This document shows positions 46,951-59,844 of a stretch of DNA of 64,000 bases, piece by piece. Positions within the stretch are counted from its first letter, which is position 1. Each line of letters begins with the position of its first letter. The translations under genes were made by a program, and so were the position numbers. Origin of the DNA: Melastoma dodecandrum (lineage: Eukaryota; Streptophyta; Magnoliopsida; Myrtales; Melastomataceae); contig JARUPY010000434.1 in the NCBI GenBank assembly GCA_029817715.1, forward strand, positions 1,116,001 to 1,180,000, read 5' to 3'. Under the pieces are notes generated by a model. It had not been told where the DNA came from and ran no database searches. It was given only the letters and a program-made list of their open reading frames with translations.

Positions 46951-49900
46951 TTAAGCTTTATTCGGTGAGCCTTCTTTGATGTTAATTGTTGGAATATGAT
47001 TGCAGTAAGAGTGTGGTTGAATTAGTTCCTTAGGATATTTAGCACTTTTTGTTATATATAATTACAGAAGTAGCTAGTTTAACAGATTCTACTCTTTCCA
47101 TATACGTAACTAGATTTAGGCAAATACTGGTTTCGTTAATAGATGTCCTAATGTTTAATTTACTTGATTATATATATGGAAGATTTCAACCTGATCTAAT
47201 CATGACCAATTTAAATTTACATAATGAAGGATCATTCAAGTTACATAAATATATCTCACGATATCTTTTTAAATAGTTAAAACAATGAATTTGGCTAGCA
47301 AGTCACTTGCTATGAGTGAACCTAGACTTAATTAAATAATAATTAATACTAAGTCATTCAATATAAATATCCTTAAGTGCTCACATATGATACGGTCTTC
47401 AATAAGAAAATCGCTATATATAGAATCTCTATTTTATATTCGTTGTGTGTATTCCAATAAGGAGATTTATTGCTCCAGCAACACAAACAATTAATTTTGA
47501 CAATAGAGATAGTTGATGTGAATGGCATATCTAGTTCACACAATGCTATTTCTGAAATCTAGATTCATGTTCCATTTATATCCTTCACAATTACCCTTTT
47601 TGTATTGCTCTTGACAGAAACTAATTTCTACACTTAAAAACATGTTTTTCAAGTAGCACATTAACAATACTTACTCTTTGTTTTCACCAAAATCTAAGTA
47701 GTATATCTCATTTAAATAAAATATTAAATGGATGGCACTATCCATCGATTTCAGAAAAAAATAATGAAAGTAATCTTTACGAAATGCAGCAGTAAAATGC
47801 TCGAGTTTGAGGCATCGAGTTGATTATAGTAACTGCAGCAAGTTTTAACATATAAAACTAATCTTACGTCCACATGTTGATTGAGTGGCATTCCGAACTT
47901 GATTTGTAACAATAAGCCGTTTGAAATAGACACGAAAGCTTGGACATACCCAAACAATAATGCAAAAAATAGGAATATTTAATTCAGTGACATCGAAATA
48001 TATTTTTTGACAAGAATAGGAACCGACACGAATCTCACTGATTGGAGCAAATCTGATCCCCGAATGTAACACGTGAAAATTAAGATTCGCCTTTTTGAAT
48101 GTCCTCTATTATTAGCACTGGTCTGTCCTTTTCCCTCTAAAAAAGTTTCCTGCTTGCTTGGTCGTGGTGGACATTACTGGCAGGGACGACTTCTTGTGGC
48201 CGATGTAAATGATCGGCGACGATAGAATTGAAAAACTCGCCCTCGAATCACATAGTACTTACATTGTGATTTACCAAAATGTTGATCTGAATCCGACAGC
48301 TTAAAGTCACGATCGTATAATTTCGAATATGTTCAGCGCGGGATTTTTGCATAGCCTCACATTTTAGGTTATTGGCCAAATCACGTGAATCATGATAGCA
48401 TGTTAAATAAGAAGTTTGATGTGAAGGTCCACCCACCAAAAAAAAAATAAAGTGTAAAAGTGCACAGAGCGATCAACTTGGAAAAGTTGTTGGCCTACCC
48501 CAAAAGTTTTTTCTTTTTGACTTGGCGTGTTATTTTATGCTATTCAACAAAATCATCATTTAGCGGCATTCCTTTTACAGCGTCACAAGAAGTCGGCCCC
48601 TCAATATAAAGAAAAATAATATATCATTTCATTTCCATAACATTGGACATTTTCATATCACGTTTCATTGCGTAAGCGGTCGGTCGATACCAAGGATGAC
48701 TAAGAAAAACGTGAGATTTCATCGGAATATACAAAATAATTGGCCGGATCCGAATATTACGCCAATAATTGAGTTTCAAATAAAGGAGATTAGGGTTAAT
48801 GACATGACTAAACCGTGCCTGTTGCTGAGGGTTTGGAATACATAATTCTTGCAATTGCTAATATACAAGTGAAATTTTCAGTCCGACAATGTTGGATGGA
48901 ATGCCGTAATGATCAGTGATCATATCATGGAACTGGCAGTCGGAAAGTGTCGGAAATCCTTTCATGCGGTCATCTGATGCGTTATCAATAACTTACCATT
49001 TAAGTCTATCTCAGTTGGTCATGGAAAGTTCAACATGTTAAAGCAATTGAGCATTGTCAGCAAAGTGGTGGATCACAGTAGTCGTACCTCGACTTTCACA
49101 TATTTTTAGGAAACAAGTTGTGTGGAATCAGTTGTCGATGATTTTCTTGATGGGACTCACAAAACCAATTCGATAAAGAGAGTTAAAGGTCGTTTTTTTA
49201 TGCTTGGTATAATCATAAGATCGTAAGATTGCAAGTATGATGCATTCGCTCGTAATTTTCAGTATGTTAACAAGGATGTGGAGAACTTTTTTTTTTTTTG
49301 GTGGGTGAATTTGCAGTTTTTCATAATTTCAGCTTGCCAGTCACCAGTGTGTTCCGTTCGGCAGAATTGCCAGTGTGTCGCGTTTTCTCTGCAGGAACAG
49401 GCATGAAACATGTTGGCTCCTAACCGCATGGAAAAGTTCTTCATTAAGCTAGGGGCGAGTTGGTTTCGGGTGGGTTGATATTCCGATGTGGAACCTAAAA
49501 CCTACTTTGTAACGGCTGTTTCCTTATTATTATAATCAATAGTTTACCTTGTGAATCAAACCATAACCCAGTAACTTATTCTGCCGGTTCTGTTTTCACA
49601 CCACAAAAAAAACGTAACTCCCTAACCCCTGTATCTCGTCACTTCACCCCTTCCACCCGAAACCCTTAATTTCATCATAACATTGCCCAAGTAACCACAA
49701 AATCAGCGGTCGACAGCCTATGTTGAAAATCTGTTGGATCTCCCAGGATAAAAAGAAACCAAAAATTATGAAACTCAGAAAACCGAACTCCTTCGAATTC
49801 CAGGGAGCTACGCAACCAATGCCACAATCTAGCAAAATAGAATACCCTACCTAAGAGGATTTTCTCGCTAACAAAGATTTGGCCCTAACGGCTCTAAACC

Positions 49901-50535
49901 CCTTGATCCTTCCAACGATGACGAACGTCGTGAGATCCATTGACGGCTGGTCAGTCAGCGTCACCGTGTTGGTTGTGGAAGCCTAGCGTACTTGGTAAAA
50001 GAAGGGGAAAAACACAAATTCGTGAAATGAATTGGCAATAAACGGGCAAAATTACGAAAATCACTAACTAATTAAATCAATATAGTTATTTTCTTGCCAT
50101 ATATACAACAAATGTAAACTTTATTTATTAATTTCAATATCGGCTAGGGGATCATGGGTCGGTATTAAAACATGTTCTCAAATAAAGTTTGTCAACTTTG
50201 AAAGTATTTTTTTGTTGAATGATCCTCGTATGTCATGTTTCAGGTTATTCAAGTTAGTTCTGAACTGAGAACCTTAAATCATGTTTGATACCACGCATTT
50301 TTTAAAATTTAATTACTAAAAACGTATCTTAAAAGAACATATCTTAAAATCGACCCTATTGTATCGGCTCCAACCGTAACCCGGCACCAATGCTCACCAC
50401 TACTTTCAACAACTAATCGGGGCAATTAGGTCACGATGGTAATCAGTAGACGCTACCTGCTCCCTACTCAGAAATTCTCATTACATGCACGTGGAATGAA
50501 CGTTAGGGCAGTCGGCCCATCCCAAGCTATTTTCC
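46951..50535. other. Intergenic region upstream of CYP79
   Basis: AT-rich, no gene or transposon recognised. Short frames (47049-47276, 47751-48072, 49644-49835) carry no motif and overlap each other. The last 100 bases form the CYP79 promoter. Confidence 0.5.
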
Positions 50536-50543
50536 TATATAAA
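50536..50543 (+). promoter_or_regulatory. TATA box of the CYP79 gene
   Basis: TATATAAA at 50536-50543, 91 bases upstream of the ATG. A start of transcription near 50570 would leave a leader of about 55 bases. That would exclude the upstream TTG-initiated extension of the frame at 50552. Confidence 0.65.
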
Positions 50544-50626
50544 GAGAGAAGTTGCATGCACTTTCATGCACAAAAAACACTCATCCCTTACTTTACACCC
50601 CAAAGGAAACATTAAGGAGGTGGAAA

Positions 50627-52339
50627 ATGGCTGCAATCGATCCACCTCCGCTGATGGCTGCCCCTGCTAGTCGTATTTGTGCTGTTGTGCCGAAAGGTAT
50701 TAGTGCTTGCCTCCTTGTGGCATTGATCCTGTTCGCTAATGAAATAACCAAACGCCTCCCTAAAAGCCGATCAGCGAAGTCCCAGCTTCTCCCGCTACCT
50801 CCTGGGCCAAAGGCGTGGCCTATCCTCGGGTGCATCCCCGAGATGGTGAGGAATCGGCCTGCATTTCGGTGGATCCATTGCCTCATGAAGGAGATGAACA
50901 CGGAGATCGCAAGCATTCGCTTAGGCAACGTGCACGTGATCCCCGTGACGTGCCCAGAGATTGCCCGAGAGATCCTCAAGAAGCAGGATGCTGTGTTTGC
51001 GGATCGGCCAAAATCCATGGCCGCAAAGGCGTTCAGTGGTGGCTACATTACTGCTGTGATCACTCCCAATTCCGAACAATGGAAGAAAATGAGGAGGGTG
51101 CTCACCTCCGAGATAATCTGCCCCTCAAAGCACAAATGGCTGCATAATAGGCGATCCATGGAGGCGGATAACCTAGTCAAGTACGTTTTTTATGAAAGCA
51201 CGACAAATGGTGGGACAGTAAACTTGCGTTGCGCATCAAGGCACTACTGTGGGAATGTGATAAGGAGGTTGGTGTTCAACAAGAGGTACTTTGGCGATGT
51301 GGTGCCGGCAAATGGAGGACCAACGAAAGACGAGGAGCGGCACGTTGACGCCCTTTTCAATTCTCTCAACTATTTATATGCATTTTGCGTCTCGGACTAT
51401 CTTCCTATGCTCGTGGGGCTTGACCTTGATGGCCATGAGAAGATTGTGAAGGAGACAGTGAGGACGATCAACGAGCTACATGAACCGATCATAAATGAGA
51501 GAATCCAACAGTGGCACAAAGACGATGTCGATGGAAGTAAGAAGAAAGTGCCTGAGGATTTGTTGGACGTTCTCATCACATTGAAGGATGGAAACGGCAA
51601 GCCATTGTTAACACCTGCTGAGATCAAAGCACAGTCGACGGTAATAACATCTCACCACCAGGGTTAGCTTTATTATGAACAAATGAATTAAAGGTGCTTA
51701 ATCGGCATGCAGGAGATCATGATGGCCGCCGTAGACAATCCATCGAATGCAGTGGAATGGGTGATGGCCGAGATGATAAATAAACCTCAACTGCTGAAAC
51801 TAGCTGTTGAAGAAATCGATAGGGTCGTCGGGAAGGAAAGGTGGGTGCAGGAATCCGACATTCCCTAGCTCAACTACATCAAGTCCTGCATCAGAGAAGC
51901 CTTCAGACTCCACCCTATCGCACCCTTCAACGTACCGCACGTCGCCTTGTCCGACACTGTTGTGACGGGCTACAGGATCCCGAAGGGAAGCCACGTCCTC
52001 CTCAGCCGCCTCGGCATCGGAAGAAATCCAAAGATATGGGACGATCCGCTCGAGTTCAAGCCTGAGCGTCACATGGGCGGCCAGGCAGAGGTTGTCCTCA
52101 CTGAGCCTGACCTGCGATTCCTATCCTTCAGCACGGGCCGGCGGGGGTGCATTGCCGCCACCCTTGGGACAACAATGTCGGTGATGCTACTCGCTCGCCT
52201 GATCCAAGGTTTCGACTGGAGCATGCCCCCGGTCAATCCGAAAATTGATCTCTCGGAGTCGGCGGCCGATCTCTCCTTGGCCAAGGAGCTCGTCGCAAGG
52301 GCAGTTCCACGGTTGGCCGCACATCTCTACCCGGCATAA
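50627..52339 (+). pseudogene. CYP79: CYP79-family cytochrome P450 with one premature stop
   Basis: Exons 50627-51640 and 51713-52339 (phase 0, GT-AG) give 546 codons, the family length. CYP79s turn amino acids into aldoximes at the endoplasmic reticulum, the first step to cyanogenic glucosides, glucosinolates or volatile oximes; the substrate cannot be told here. Visible: an N-terminal anchor (about residues 16-38), PLPPGPKAWPILGCIPEM, HYCGNVIRRLVFNKRYFG, YLYAFCVSDYLPMLVGLDLD, the family-specific helix [18 protein letters not shown] (no usual Thr), the EAFR K-helix, FKPERH, and heme loop [14 protein letters not shown] with the CYP79-type Ala after Cys-Ile. In QESDIP-stop-LNYIKSC a TAG at 51866-51868 replaces the usual Lys. 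The product would end at 389 residues, before EAFR and the heme Cys, and be inactive. Everything else is intact, so the break is recent. ATG 50627 has a good context (GAAAATGG). Confidence 0.9.
51641..51712 (+). other. CYP79 intron
   Basis: 72-base intron, donor ACG|GTAATA, acceptor CATGCAG|GAG, at the single conserved CYP79 position after the EIKAQ(S/I)T motif and before the I-helix. Confidence 0.88.
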
Positions 52340-52685
52340 TCAGCCCCTAGACGTGGTGGTTTTTTTTTGTTACAATTGCAGCCTTCGTTCAATAATAATC
52401 TTCCGTTTTTTATATCAGATATTTTTCTGGTATTCAAAGGGAAGAAATCAGTGTATCCGTTCTACTCCATTTCTCCATTCAAATGAATAATACCCGCAAT
52501 TGTAATGATTATGGAAAGGAGACATTTTCTTGCTGCCTATTCATCGTATAATCTGCTTGTAGAAGTAGTAGTACACGTGATAATTGAGTAAACGATGTTG
52601 AAATATAGAAACTAATGGAAACGATGCAAAATTTGAATTTTAAAGTTTCATTACAAGAAATAATAAAAACTTGCTGAGTTTGTCC
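52340..52685 (+). other. CYP79 3' flank
   Basis: T-rich, non-coding, with AATAATAATC at about 52391 and AATGAATAATAC at about 52482 as possible polyadenylation signals. Confidence 0.5.
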
Positions 52686-52810
52686 CCATGAAATTAGTGT
52701 ACCTTTTGAGTCATGTGCCTTAGCTGGTTTTACTGCGTTTCAAATACATTTCTTCCATCCAAGGGCTTGGCCACGAATTGATGCCCTTGAATTTTAAATC
52801 TTTTACCTTT
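52686..52810. repeat. Dispersed short repeat, copy 1
   Basis: Matches 62150-62265 in order: ACCTTTTRAGTCATGTG, TTT(ACT/GCT)G, CAAATACAT..CTTC, AGGGCTT and GATGCCCTTG. No frame. Confidence 0.75.
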
Positions 52811-52859
52811 TCTAATTTACATTTGTTTTTTATAATGTTTTTTTTATAATTATACGCGC

Positions 52860-53670
52860 GCCCTTCCATGACCTCGCGGTGCGCGACGGCACTTCGGACG
52901 ACACGAGTATTCGAGGCCCGCTCTCCCGATACTCCTCCGGTCGATGTCAAGACTCGGGCGTCAAGGCGCTGTAGAAGAGAGCGGGGTTGATCCTCCCTTG
53001 ATTCTTAATCGGGCATACTCGGGCTCTCGCTCGATCGTCCGAAGCCGACAAGCGAGAAGCGAAGCATGATCTAAAAAATGAGTCTTCGAAAAAATCATGA
53101 GCGGTTCGCGTCGCCTTCCCTCATCCATAATGGCTCCGTAAGAAAATGGCTAATGATGCTTAACCTAGGTAAGCTATTACGGAGTCGCCACCGACTTTTT
53201 TATAAAACAGTTTTAGTCGGAAAAGCCGTTGGTTCGAGAATCCCTATTTGCTAACTTTTACATTCTAACATGCGAAACGGTGGCGTTGCTCCAAAAATAT
53301 CTTTGTTTATGTGCATTGGACCCGATTCGGGCTTTTAGGCCCATACTTGTGTTCGATTAAAAATATCAAATGCGACATAAAACCTATGGGCCATGGGCAG
53401 GATGGCGACCATGGGCTTATGCACTTGGGTCCACGGCCCGTTACCGGTGAAAAAGAAAAAAAATTCGGGAGGCCTGCACCTCCTTAAGTACCTGAGGCAA
53501 TCGGGACAACACCTCGTCAGCTAAAAATTGACGGTAGGGGCCACTCTAGTAAAGCCTTCCACCGCGCCTCATGTCTTATGCTCCGCCAGCTCCAGCCTTC
53601 AGGATTCGTCATGTCGAAGTCCTCAAAGTTCTTGTTTGATTTTTCATGCAAAATAAACGAAAATACGTGG
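52860..53670. repeat. Dispersed repeat, copy 2 (likely gypsy LTR or leader)
   Basis: Related to 34760-35600; includes TACGGAGTCGCCACCGACTT, GTTGGTTCGAGAATCCC and TTCATGCAAAATAAACGAAA. Confidence 0.7.
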
Positions 53671-54299
53671 TCAGAAAATTCTAGTTAAAGCATGTTTGAT
53701 AGTTATAATTTAGTGAATAAGAGCGATACTTACGGAGTCGTTGTGTTGCCTGTTGAGGTCGATCTCTTGGCTTGTCGCAGTTGTGGTCATGTTGTCAGAT
53801 AGCCGTTGTTTGATGATTCCTCTCGTCTATGTTCGTCCTGCACATGATGTTTGTCGTTGTCGCTGGTCTGTGCTCTACTACTGTCCATCGTGACCGGAGA
53901 ATTGTTGTTGTAGGAACTTTGATCGCTTGCGACTACTGCCGTAAAGGAAAATCTAGGCTGTTGGTTGGGTCAGTGTTGGGGAGTTTCCAGGTCGTCACTG
54001 GACCTACCTAGGGGTCGTCGGTAGGGAAGAGGAGCAAGATCTCCGGAAGGATGCAAAAACCCGGGTATGTGTGTGGGGGTTGAATCTCTGTGAGTGTGTC
54101 TTCATACGTCTATGAGCGTTGAATGAATTTATAGGTAGCCAATAGTGCCTAATTTTGTGTGTTTTCTTTTGTAGATTTTTCCCCTTTTGTGATTTTTTTC
54201 TGGATTTTTTGTGATATTTGATCATTTTTTCGGATTTTGTTTCCTAGGAGCAAGGCTTTGGAGATCCTAATTTTTTTCTAAGACGAATAATATTTTGAA
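53671..54299. other. Unassigned region
   Basis: No motif-bearing frame. Probably the continuation of the retroelement represented by the preceding repeat. Confidence 0.4.
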
Positions 54300-54422
54300 T
54301 ATAATTTTTTCCATCTCCTAAGATATTATTTGAAGATTTGCAAATTTGGGGTATTACAAATATATATATTTTTTCCCTCTCCTAAAATATTGTTTGAAAA
54401 TTTACAAATTTGGGGTGTTTCA
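54300..54422. repeat. Tandem duplication of about 62 bp
   Basis: Two neighbouring blocks share TTTTTCC.TCTCCTAARATATT, TTTGAARATTT.CAAATTTGG and GGT.TT, with several substitutions. Confidence 0.8.
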
Positions 54423-55879
54423 GGTACCCCTCATTGCGAGGGAAGCTTGGAAATATTTTCTCGCAAAGACTTCATTAGTACCCCAAATTGTGGAAATTGT
54501 TGATTTAGGGTATCTTTGATAAACCTGTATTTAGGATCTCATCTCGAAAAATATCAGTAATACGAGAATAATCAAACATGTATGATTATGACATTCATGT
54601 ATGTGGTGATTTATTTTGACAAAGTTTATTTGGATGCTTCTCAGCAAGGTCGGAGAAGGGCTTCTGACATTTCTCACGGCTCACTCTTATTTCTGAAAAG
54701 TGTCTAGGTAGGATTTCAGAATTCATTGGACTTGGATGCTCATGCACCGGTCGAAGGAGACTTTATCTAGGTTGTATTGCAGTTTTGGGATAAGGCCTTT
54801 GAATAGAGGCTATGAAAGTTATTATTTGAAGGAATGAGTCTAAGGACCTCATCTGAAGTTATTGTACCATAGAGGTTCCACCGTCCAAGTGAATTCTCCA
54901 TCTACCAGGCAACAAGCCCGTTGAGACGCGCCGTTGGGGACATGGATGATCCACTAGAACATTGGAAATCTGCTTTGGGGAGTGTCTTATCCTCGTTTTG
55001 TCGGAAGATAGCACCTTTGCTTTTACAACCATTCATGAGAGGCCCCGGTGCTTTAGTTTGCTCTTTTGTTTATTGCGCTTTGCTTTTGAAGAGTTTGATC
55101 CCTGCACTGATTGTGCTTTTCTATTGTTGATTTTTGGGAAACGCTCCATTTCCCGTTCTTGTCTATTTTTTGTTGGAGATGCGTCGGTCTCCTTGAAGAT
55201 TTGATTTTCCTTTATATTGATGAAGACAACTATCTTTGAAAATGTCTCAACTGGTATGCATGTCTGTTCTTCACTTGAACTTTGAGGAAGTGACGAGTGA
55301 CGCCTATGTGGTCCATTGCTTCCGGTTTCTTACTATAGGATCTCCAATATGAGGTGGTCCTTAGACTCAGAGGGAGTAGTGTATGCAGAAACTTCGACTT
55401 TAGCTCGGAGGGGTTAGCAATGGTCAATGTTATGTGATTGGGAAGAGAATGAATGCTCGATCTTATCCTGGACTGGGCATCGTTTGTCAAAGGATTCCTC
55501 GTCCGCCTGGACGCTTGTTTGGATAAACTCTTGTAGTGTTTGCGCTCGTCTCTCTAGGGTGAGTGTTTGGGAGAGGGTATTGTTTATGTATTGTTTGCGC
55601 TCGTCTCTCTCGCATGTTTATGTATTTTTTAGCAACAAAAATTAGAGGCTACGGATCTCGACGCCATCTGTGGATCAACGGTACAAAATGTCGGCTCGAA
55701 GTACGAGAAACCCAGTAAGGAGGAGGCTGGAGAAACACACCAAGCAAGGCTTGCGGGCGTAGCAGTCACCAAGCGGCGGGACTACCAAGCGACGAGGGTC
55801 AATGAGGTGATCAAGCGACAAACAACTAGACGAGCGGGAAAACTCAACGGCGAAGGTTAGTGTGCGATCCGATCGATGA
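54423..55879. other. Region between repeats, with a gypsy-like primer region near 55660
   Basis: No convincing gene. At 55655-55690 the sequence CGACGCCATCTGTGGATCAA followed by ATG resembles the GGCGCCGTCTGTGGGAA primer region of Tat-like gypsy elements, but no gag follows, so only a scrap remains. Confidence 0.45.
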
Positions 55880-56312
55880 GTAGCTGTTATGGGAAGATTT
55901 CGGACGATCTCAAGACATGGAAGGAAACTGTTTCCTAGATTGCTCAAATAGGAAGGATATATTCCATGAAGATTGGCAACAAGGACGCGTAATATATGTA
56001 TAATATTTCATTACCGTACACACATAGGTCTAGCCTAGTATAAATAGTTGTTCTTAGGCATTGTATACGGACACCTCTCTATAGACAGACATATTGTCTT
56101 TTTTTTTCAAGCATTCCAGCGTTCAAACATCTCGTGCTCCTGCATTCTTGCTTCCGTAGGTGCTTCCCTTAAGGGTGCCTGTCCGCTGCCTTCTCCTTTC
56201 TTTCTTCATTCATATGGTGACCACACAACGAACCTCCAAGTACAAGTTGCTCGTAGTGCCAGAGATTTCCAACGTGTTTGGATGTGGCTTGTTCAACGGT
56301 CATTCCCGGAGT
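55880..56312 (+). repeat. 5' LTR of a Tat-like gypsy element (boundaries approximate)
   Basis: The last 150 bases are repeated at 60285-60450. It contains TAGTATAAATAG near 56036 (promoter-like) and ends AGTGAACACA before a primer-like TTTGCCGACCACAGTGGGAG. The start, at a TGTTATGGGAAG near 55883, is a guess. Confidence 0.65.
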
Positions 56313-56353
56313 GAACACACCTTTGCCGACCACAGTGGGAGATTAGACTAATA

Positions 56354-57230
56354 ATGCCGAGGACCACACATGTTGCTAAGTCAAACAACCTTGGAGGTAA
56401 TCACTCCGATAGGGGAAATAACAGCGATGAAGACAACTCGGACCCAACCATAGCTGGAGAGGTGTCCGCCATCATGAGTACTCTCCAACTCTTAATAGAA
56501 AGGGTGAGTGCTATCGATCAGAAGCATAACGCCTTCAAGGAGAAAATTGGCTCCAAGATGGATGTCATCGTCCAGAAACTAGAAAACATATCAGGGGTGC
56601 CCATAAACAGCCCTGGTAAGGAGAAGGGTGAATCGACCACTAGACACAAACTCGACTTGGACGCTCATAGGGCCTTAATAGCCTAAGGGAAGAAAAAGGC
56701 CGACGTAGGCACGTTCCTATTATCGCCACAGGTCCCAAAGGGTTTGCAAATAGTAATCCACCACGTGTGATAAACGAGGGTGGAACAGTTGTGCAATAGG
56801 ATCATCAGGCTGCATGTCAACCCCTGTTTCGAAGGAGGGAAGATTTCTATAGGTCGTTAGAAAATGAATCTTTTCGTCCTCTTGAGAACCATCGACACTA
56901 TGAGTGCGTCCCTCAAGCCGTGCGCGGAAGATGAATGGATATGTAGGAGGCGATGGCTCCTCCGGGTCTCATCCCCGAAATAAGGGATTACGTAGCCCGA
57001 CTAATTGAGCAAGCGATCCCTAGGGCGAACGAGATGAATGAAGTTGAACTCTATCGAGCTCCTTACCCTGACAACATTGATCGGGACTATCATTTTCCAA
57101 GGGGATATCGTGTTCCTGAGTTTGCCCATTTTTCGGATGAAAAAGGCATTTCGCCGCGGAACATATCGCTCGCTTCACTCACCAGGTTGGAGAAGCTGCC
57201 ACTAATGGGTTCTGGAAACTTCACCTAGTT
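56354..57230 (+). pseudogene. Tat-like gag, N-terminal and central parts
   Basis: 56354-56686 begins MPRTTHVAKSNN just after the primer-like site and contains a coiled-coil-like stretch (LLIERVSAIDQKHNAFKEKI). After stops, 56953-57228 contains YPDNIDRDYHFPRGYRVPEF, the family's PYPEWVDRDYPFPRGYKVP-type block. Further words (LGEPVAVFLNRLGKA; KFINFYKWHRSFTRTTRDC near 57820-57885) show gag extends to about 57900 in broken frames. Confidence 0.72.
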
Positions 57231-58173
57231 CCCAGCTCTCTCACATGAGCAGCCTTTGTGTGGCATGTGAATCTTCCCCCAAATTCTATGAGGAATTGGG
57301 AAGATATGTAAGTGCAATTTACTCTGGCGTTCTCTCATACTGACCCGGTTGTGACACTGTAGGACCTCACTCACATGAAGTTGCAGCTCGGGGAACCCGT
57401 GGCAGTCTTTCTGAATAGACTTGGGAAGGCAATGCCCCGGATTCTCTCCTTTTTCAGCTTAGAAAGAAGCTAGAAGGTGAAGTATTCAGGGATTGGAATG
57501 AGTTAGCCAGAAGGGCTATCCGATATGAGAATCTACCCAGATGAAAACTCAGGTGAAAGGAAGTGTGATTATAGGGCCCTTGGTGACCTACCAAGTGGAA
57601 CTAATTGTAGACGTCAATGTCGCAGAGTATGTGAAGGGTCAACCCCTCACTTGCAACGAGTTGACTAAGAAAAACTTTCGATCCAAAGCCTCTCCAAAAA
57701 CTCAGGATGAAAGGAAATAATCCTTCGATGAAGCGATGGCCGGTGAGATCTTCGAATTCATGCTTCAAAACGGGTGAATTCGACTGAAATCGGGCCATCG
57801 ACTGCCCCGCACTAATAGAGAGAAGTTTATAAACTTTTATAAGTGGCACAGGTCATTTACCCGCACCACTAGGGATTGCATCACGTTTAGGAATTTATGC
57901 AAGACCTAATAGAGTCTAAGGTATTACGCTTCCCCGACTCTGCGGACCAGGCGTTGACAGAGTTGCACCTTTTTGGTGACTTGGTTAATATGAACGCTTC
58001 TTACGTTAACTGCCTGACCATTGTCCCTTCATTGATGTAGGGGACAGAGACCAATCGATCGAAAATGGCGGGACAATCATTGCCAACATGCTGTTTAAGC
58101 GACTCGTAAGCAAGGGACCACTCCAATGCCATGTTGATCTCCAGACATACAACAACATCGCTGTCGCTGACAC

Positions 58174-58545
58174 ATGGATGCCTCGCATACCACTGATCGG
58201 TGCCATACTTTTAGTAAGTACATATTGAACGAAAGGAAAGCAGAATGGTACGACTTTAACCGCCTCGAGGAGATGGTCATGGGAGTCAATAGTGGTCCAA
58301 GGGTGCATCAACGCACACAGAAACAACAAGAGCGGAAAGGTACCCCAGTAATTGGAACGAGGGAACTCTACAACCCTGAAGAACTCATGAGAAAGGGAAT
58401 TTTGTGGGAGAATGAGGAAATTGACAAAGAACCTAGCACCAAAAAAGTCCTAGGCGACGCGTCTTCGACCGCTTTGTGCCTCAACAAGCGAAGGGAAATA
58501 CAAGGCAGCAAGATCACCCTCGAGGCGACAAGGATGCAATATTGA
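58174..58545 (+). pseudogene. Gag-pol linker fragment of the Tat-like element
   Basis: A 123-codon open stretch, charged and low in hydrophobics, between gag and protease (DFNRLEEMVMGVNSGPRVHQ). No catalytic motif. It follows the element's frame order but is not recognisable on its own. Confidence 0.45.
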
Positions 58546-59181
58546 AGGGACTTCGATAGCCCAATTTCTAACAGCTAACATGCTTTGTTACAGGTGTAAA
58601 CCTATTGTAGCGCATAAGGTGCTCAACACCCAGATATGTCAACTCTCTTGTAATCAGTACTTCCTACTACTAGCAGACATGGCATCCAGAGGAAAGATCA
58701 AGGTGGAGACGGTCGACCCTCCATTAGTTAATTTACCTGAATCTGAGTCCATCTATCTCTCGGAACTTCCGTTTGAGGGAAACTTCAAAAGGGGTTATAA
58801 CCCACATAAGAGTGAGTTTGTTCAGGTTGATAATCTCCTGCAACCTCTTAAACACTCACGCTGCATCTGTGTTCCTATCATCCCAGCTCCGGATACATGG
58901 CAGAAGGTGGGTGCGGGAACACAACCCCAGATACCCACCGAGAGAACCAAAATGTAGAGAGATAGGAGAGAGTGACATGCCACGGAGAAATGCGCCAAAC
59001 TGGCATCCTCTGATACTCAAAAGACTAAGGAATCAAGCGAAAGCTACCTCGCGTCCAATACGCTGAGTGACTACAATCCAGAGTAGTCCGGGACTCCACC
59101 TGAGGAGAACGACGCTAGTTGCAATGTCCTCATGCTGCCAACCAAGTTTGCTAGGAAAGAAGCAACTGGACGAAAGGTAGT

Positions 59182-59844
59182 TTGTTGTTCCTTTTCAATC
59201 ACAATGTCGTTACTGAAATAACACGGAGCTTCCCAATTGGAAGGCTAAAAGCGCCTCCTACACCACTCCGGAAACATATGTTCTCGCTGCACATTCAGGC
59301 GATGATCAATAACGTGGGGATGCGCCATGTTCTTATTGATAATGGAGCAACCATTAATGTGCTTTCCCTTCAAGCATATAAAAGCTTGGGGGTTGACATA
59401 GCTAAATTGGGAAAGACCGGCGTAAGGGTCAGCAGATTTAATGGGACCACCTCTTCTTGTCGAGGCGTAGTATCCGCTAGACTTCGAGTAGGCATACACG
59501 AAAAGGAGACGACTTTCTTTGTCATCGACATAAAACCCTCTTTTAGTGCCCTATTCGGGAGAGATTAGCTATACAAGGCTGGTGTCCTACCCACCACTCT
59601 CCACCAAGAACTTTTGTGGAGAAAACACGGTTTAAAAGTTATCATGGGAGAGACGAGTAAGAATCCTAGCACGCCTTATGTTTGCGCAGGAGCAGTAAAG
59701 CAAGTCAAAGACATGACACTAGAGCAAAGATATGCGATGGGAGACACAAATGTCAGACCTTTAGGTGAAGCAGGCTACGATGGGCCTTTGGCACCAGCCC
59801 AACACCCGATTGTCCGAACTGGATGGGCCGATGAACGAAGCTAA
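59182..59844 (+). pseudogene. Aspartic protease of the Tat-like element
   Basis: MRHVLIDNGATINVLSLQAY and LFGRD flank the protease fold. The usual active-site D-(S/T)-G is DNG here. After a TAG, L-YKAGVLPTTLHQELLWRKHG continues as in the family's W.HANRCVPSTLHQ block. This enzyme would cut the gag-pol precursor. Upstream and downstream frames are broken. Confidence 0.75.

Noticed and set aside
50552..50626. Upstream extension of the CYP79 frame
   Set aside because: It begins with TTG, not ATG, and lies at or before the expected transcription start.
50593..51018. Minus-strand 141-codon frame across CYP79 exon 1
   Set aside because: Shadow of the P450 frame; its residues show no domain.
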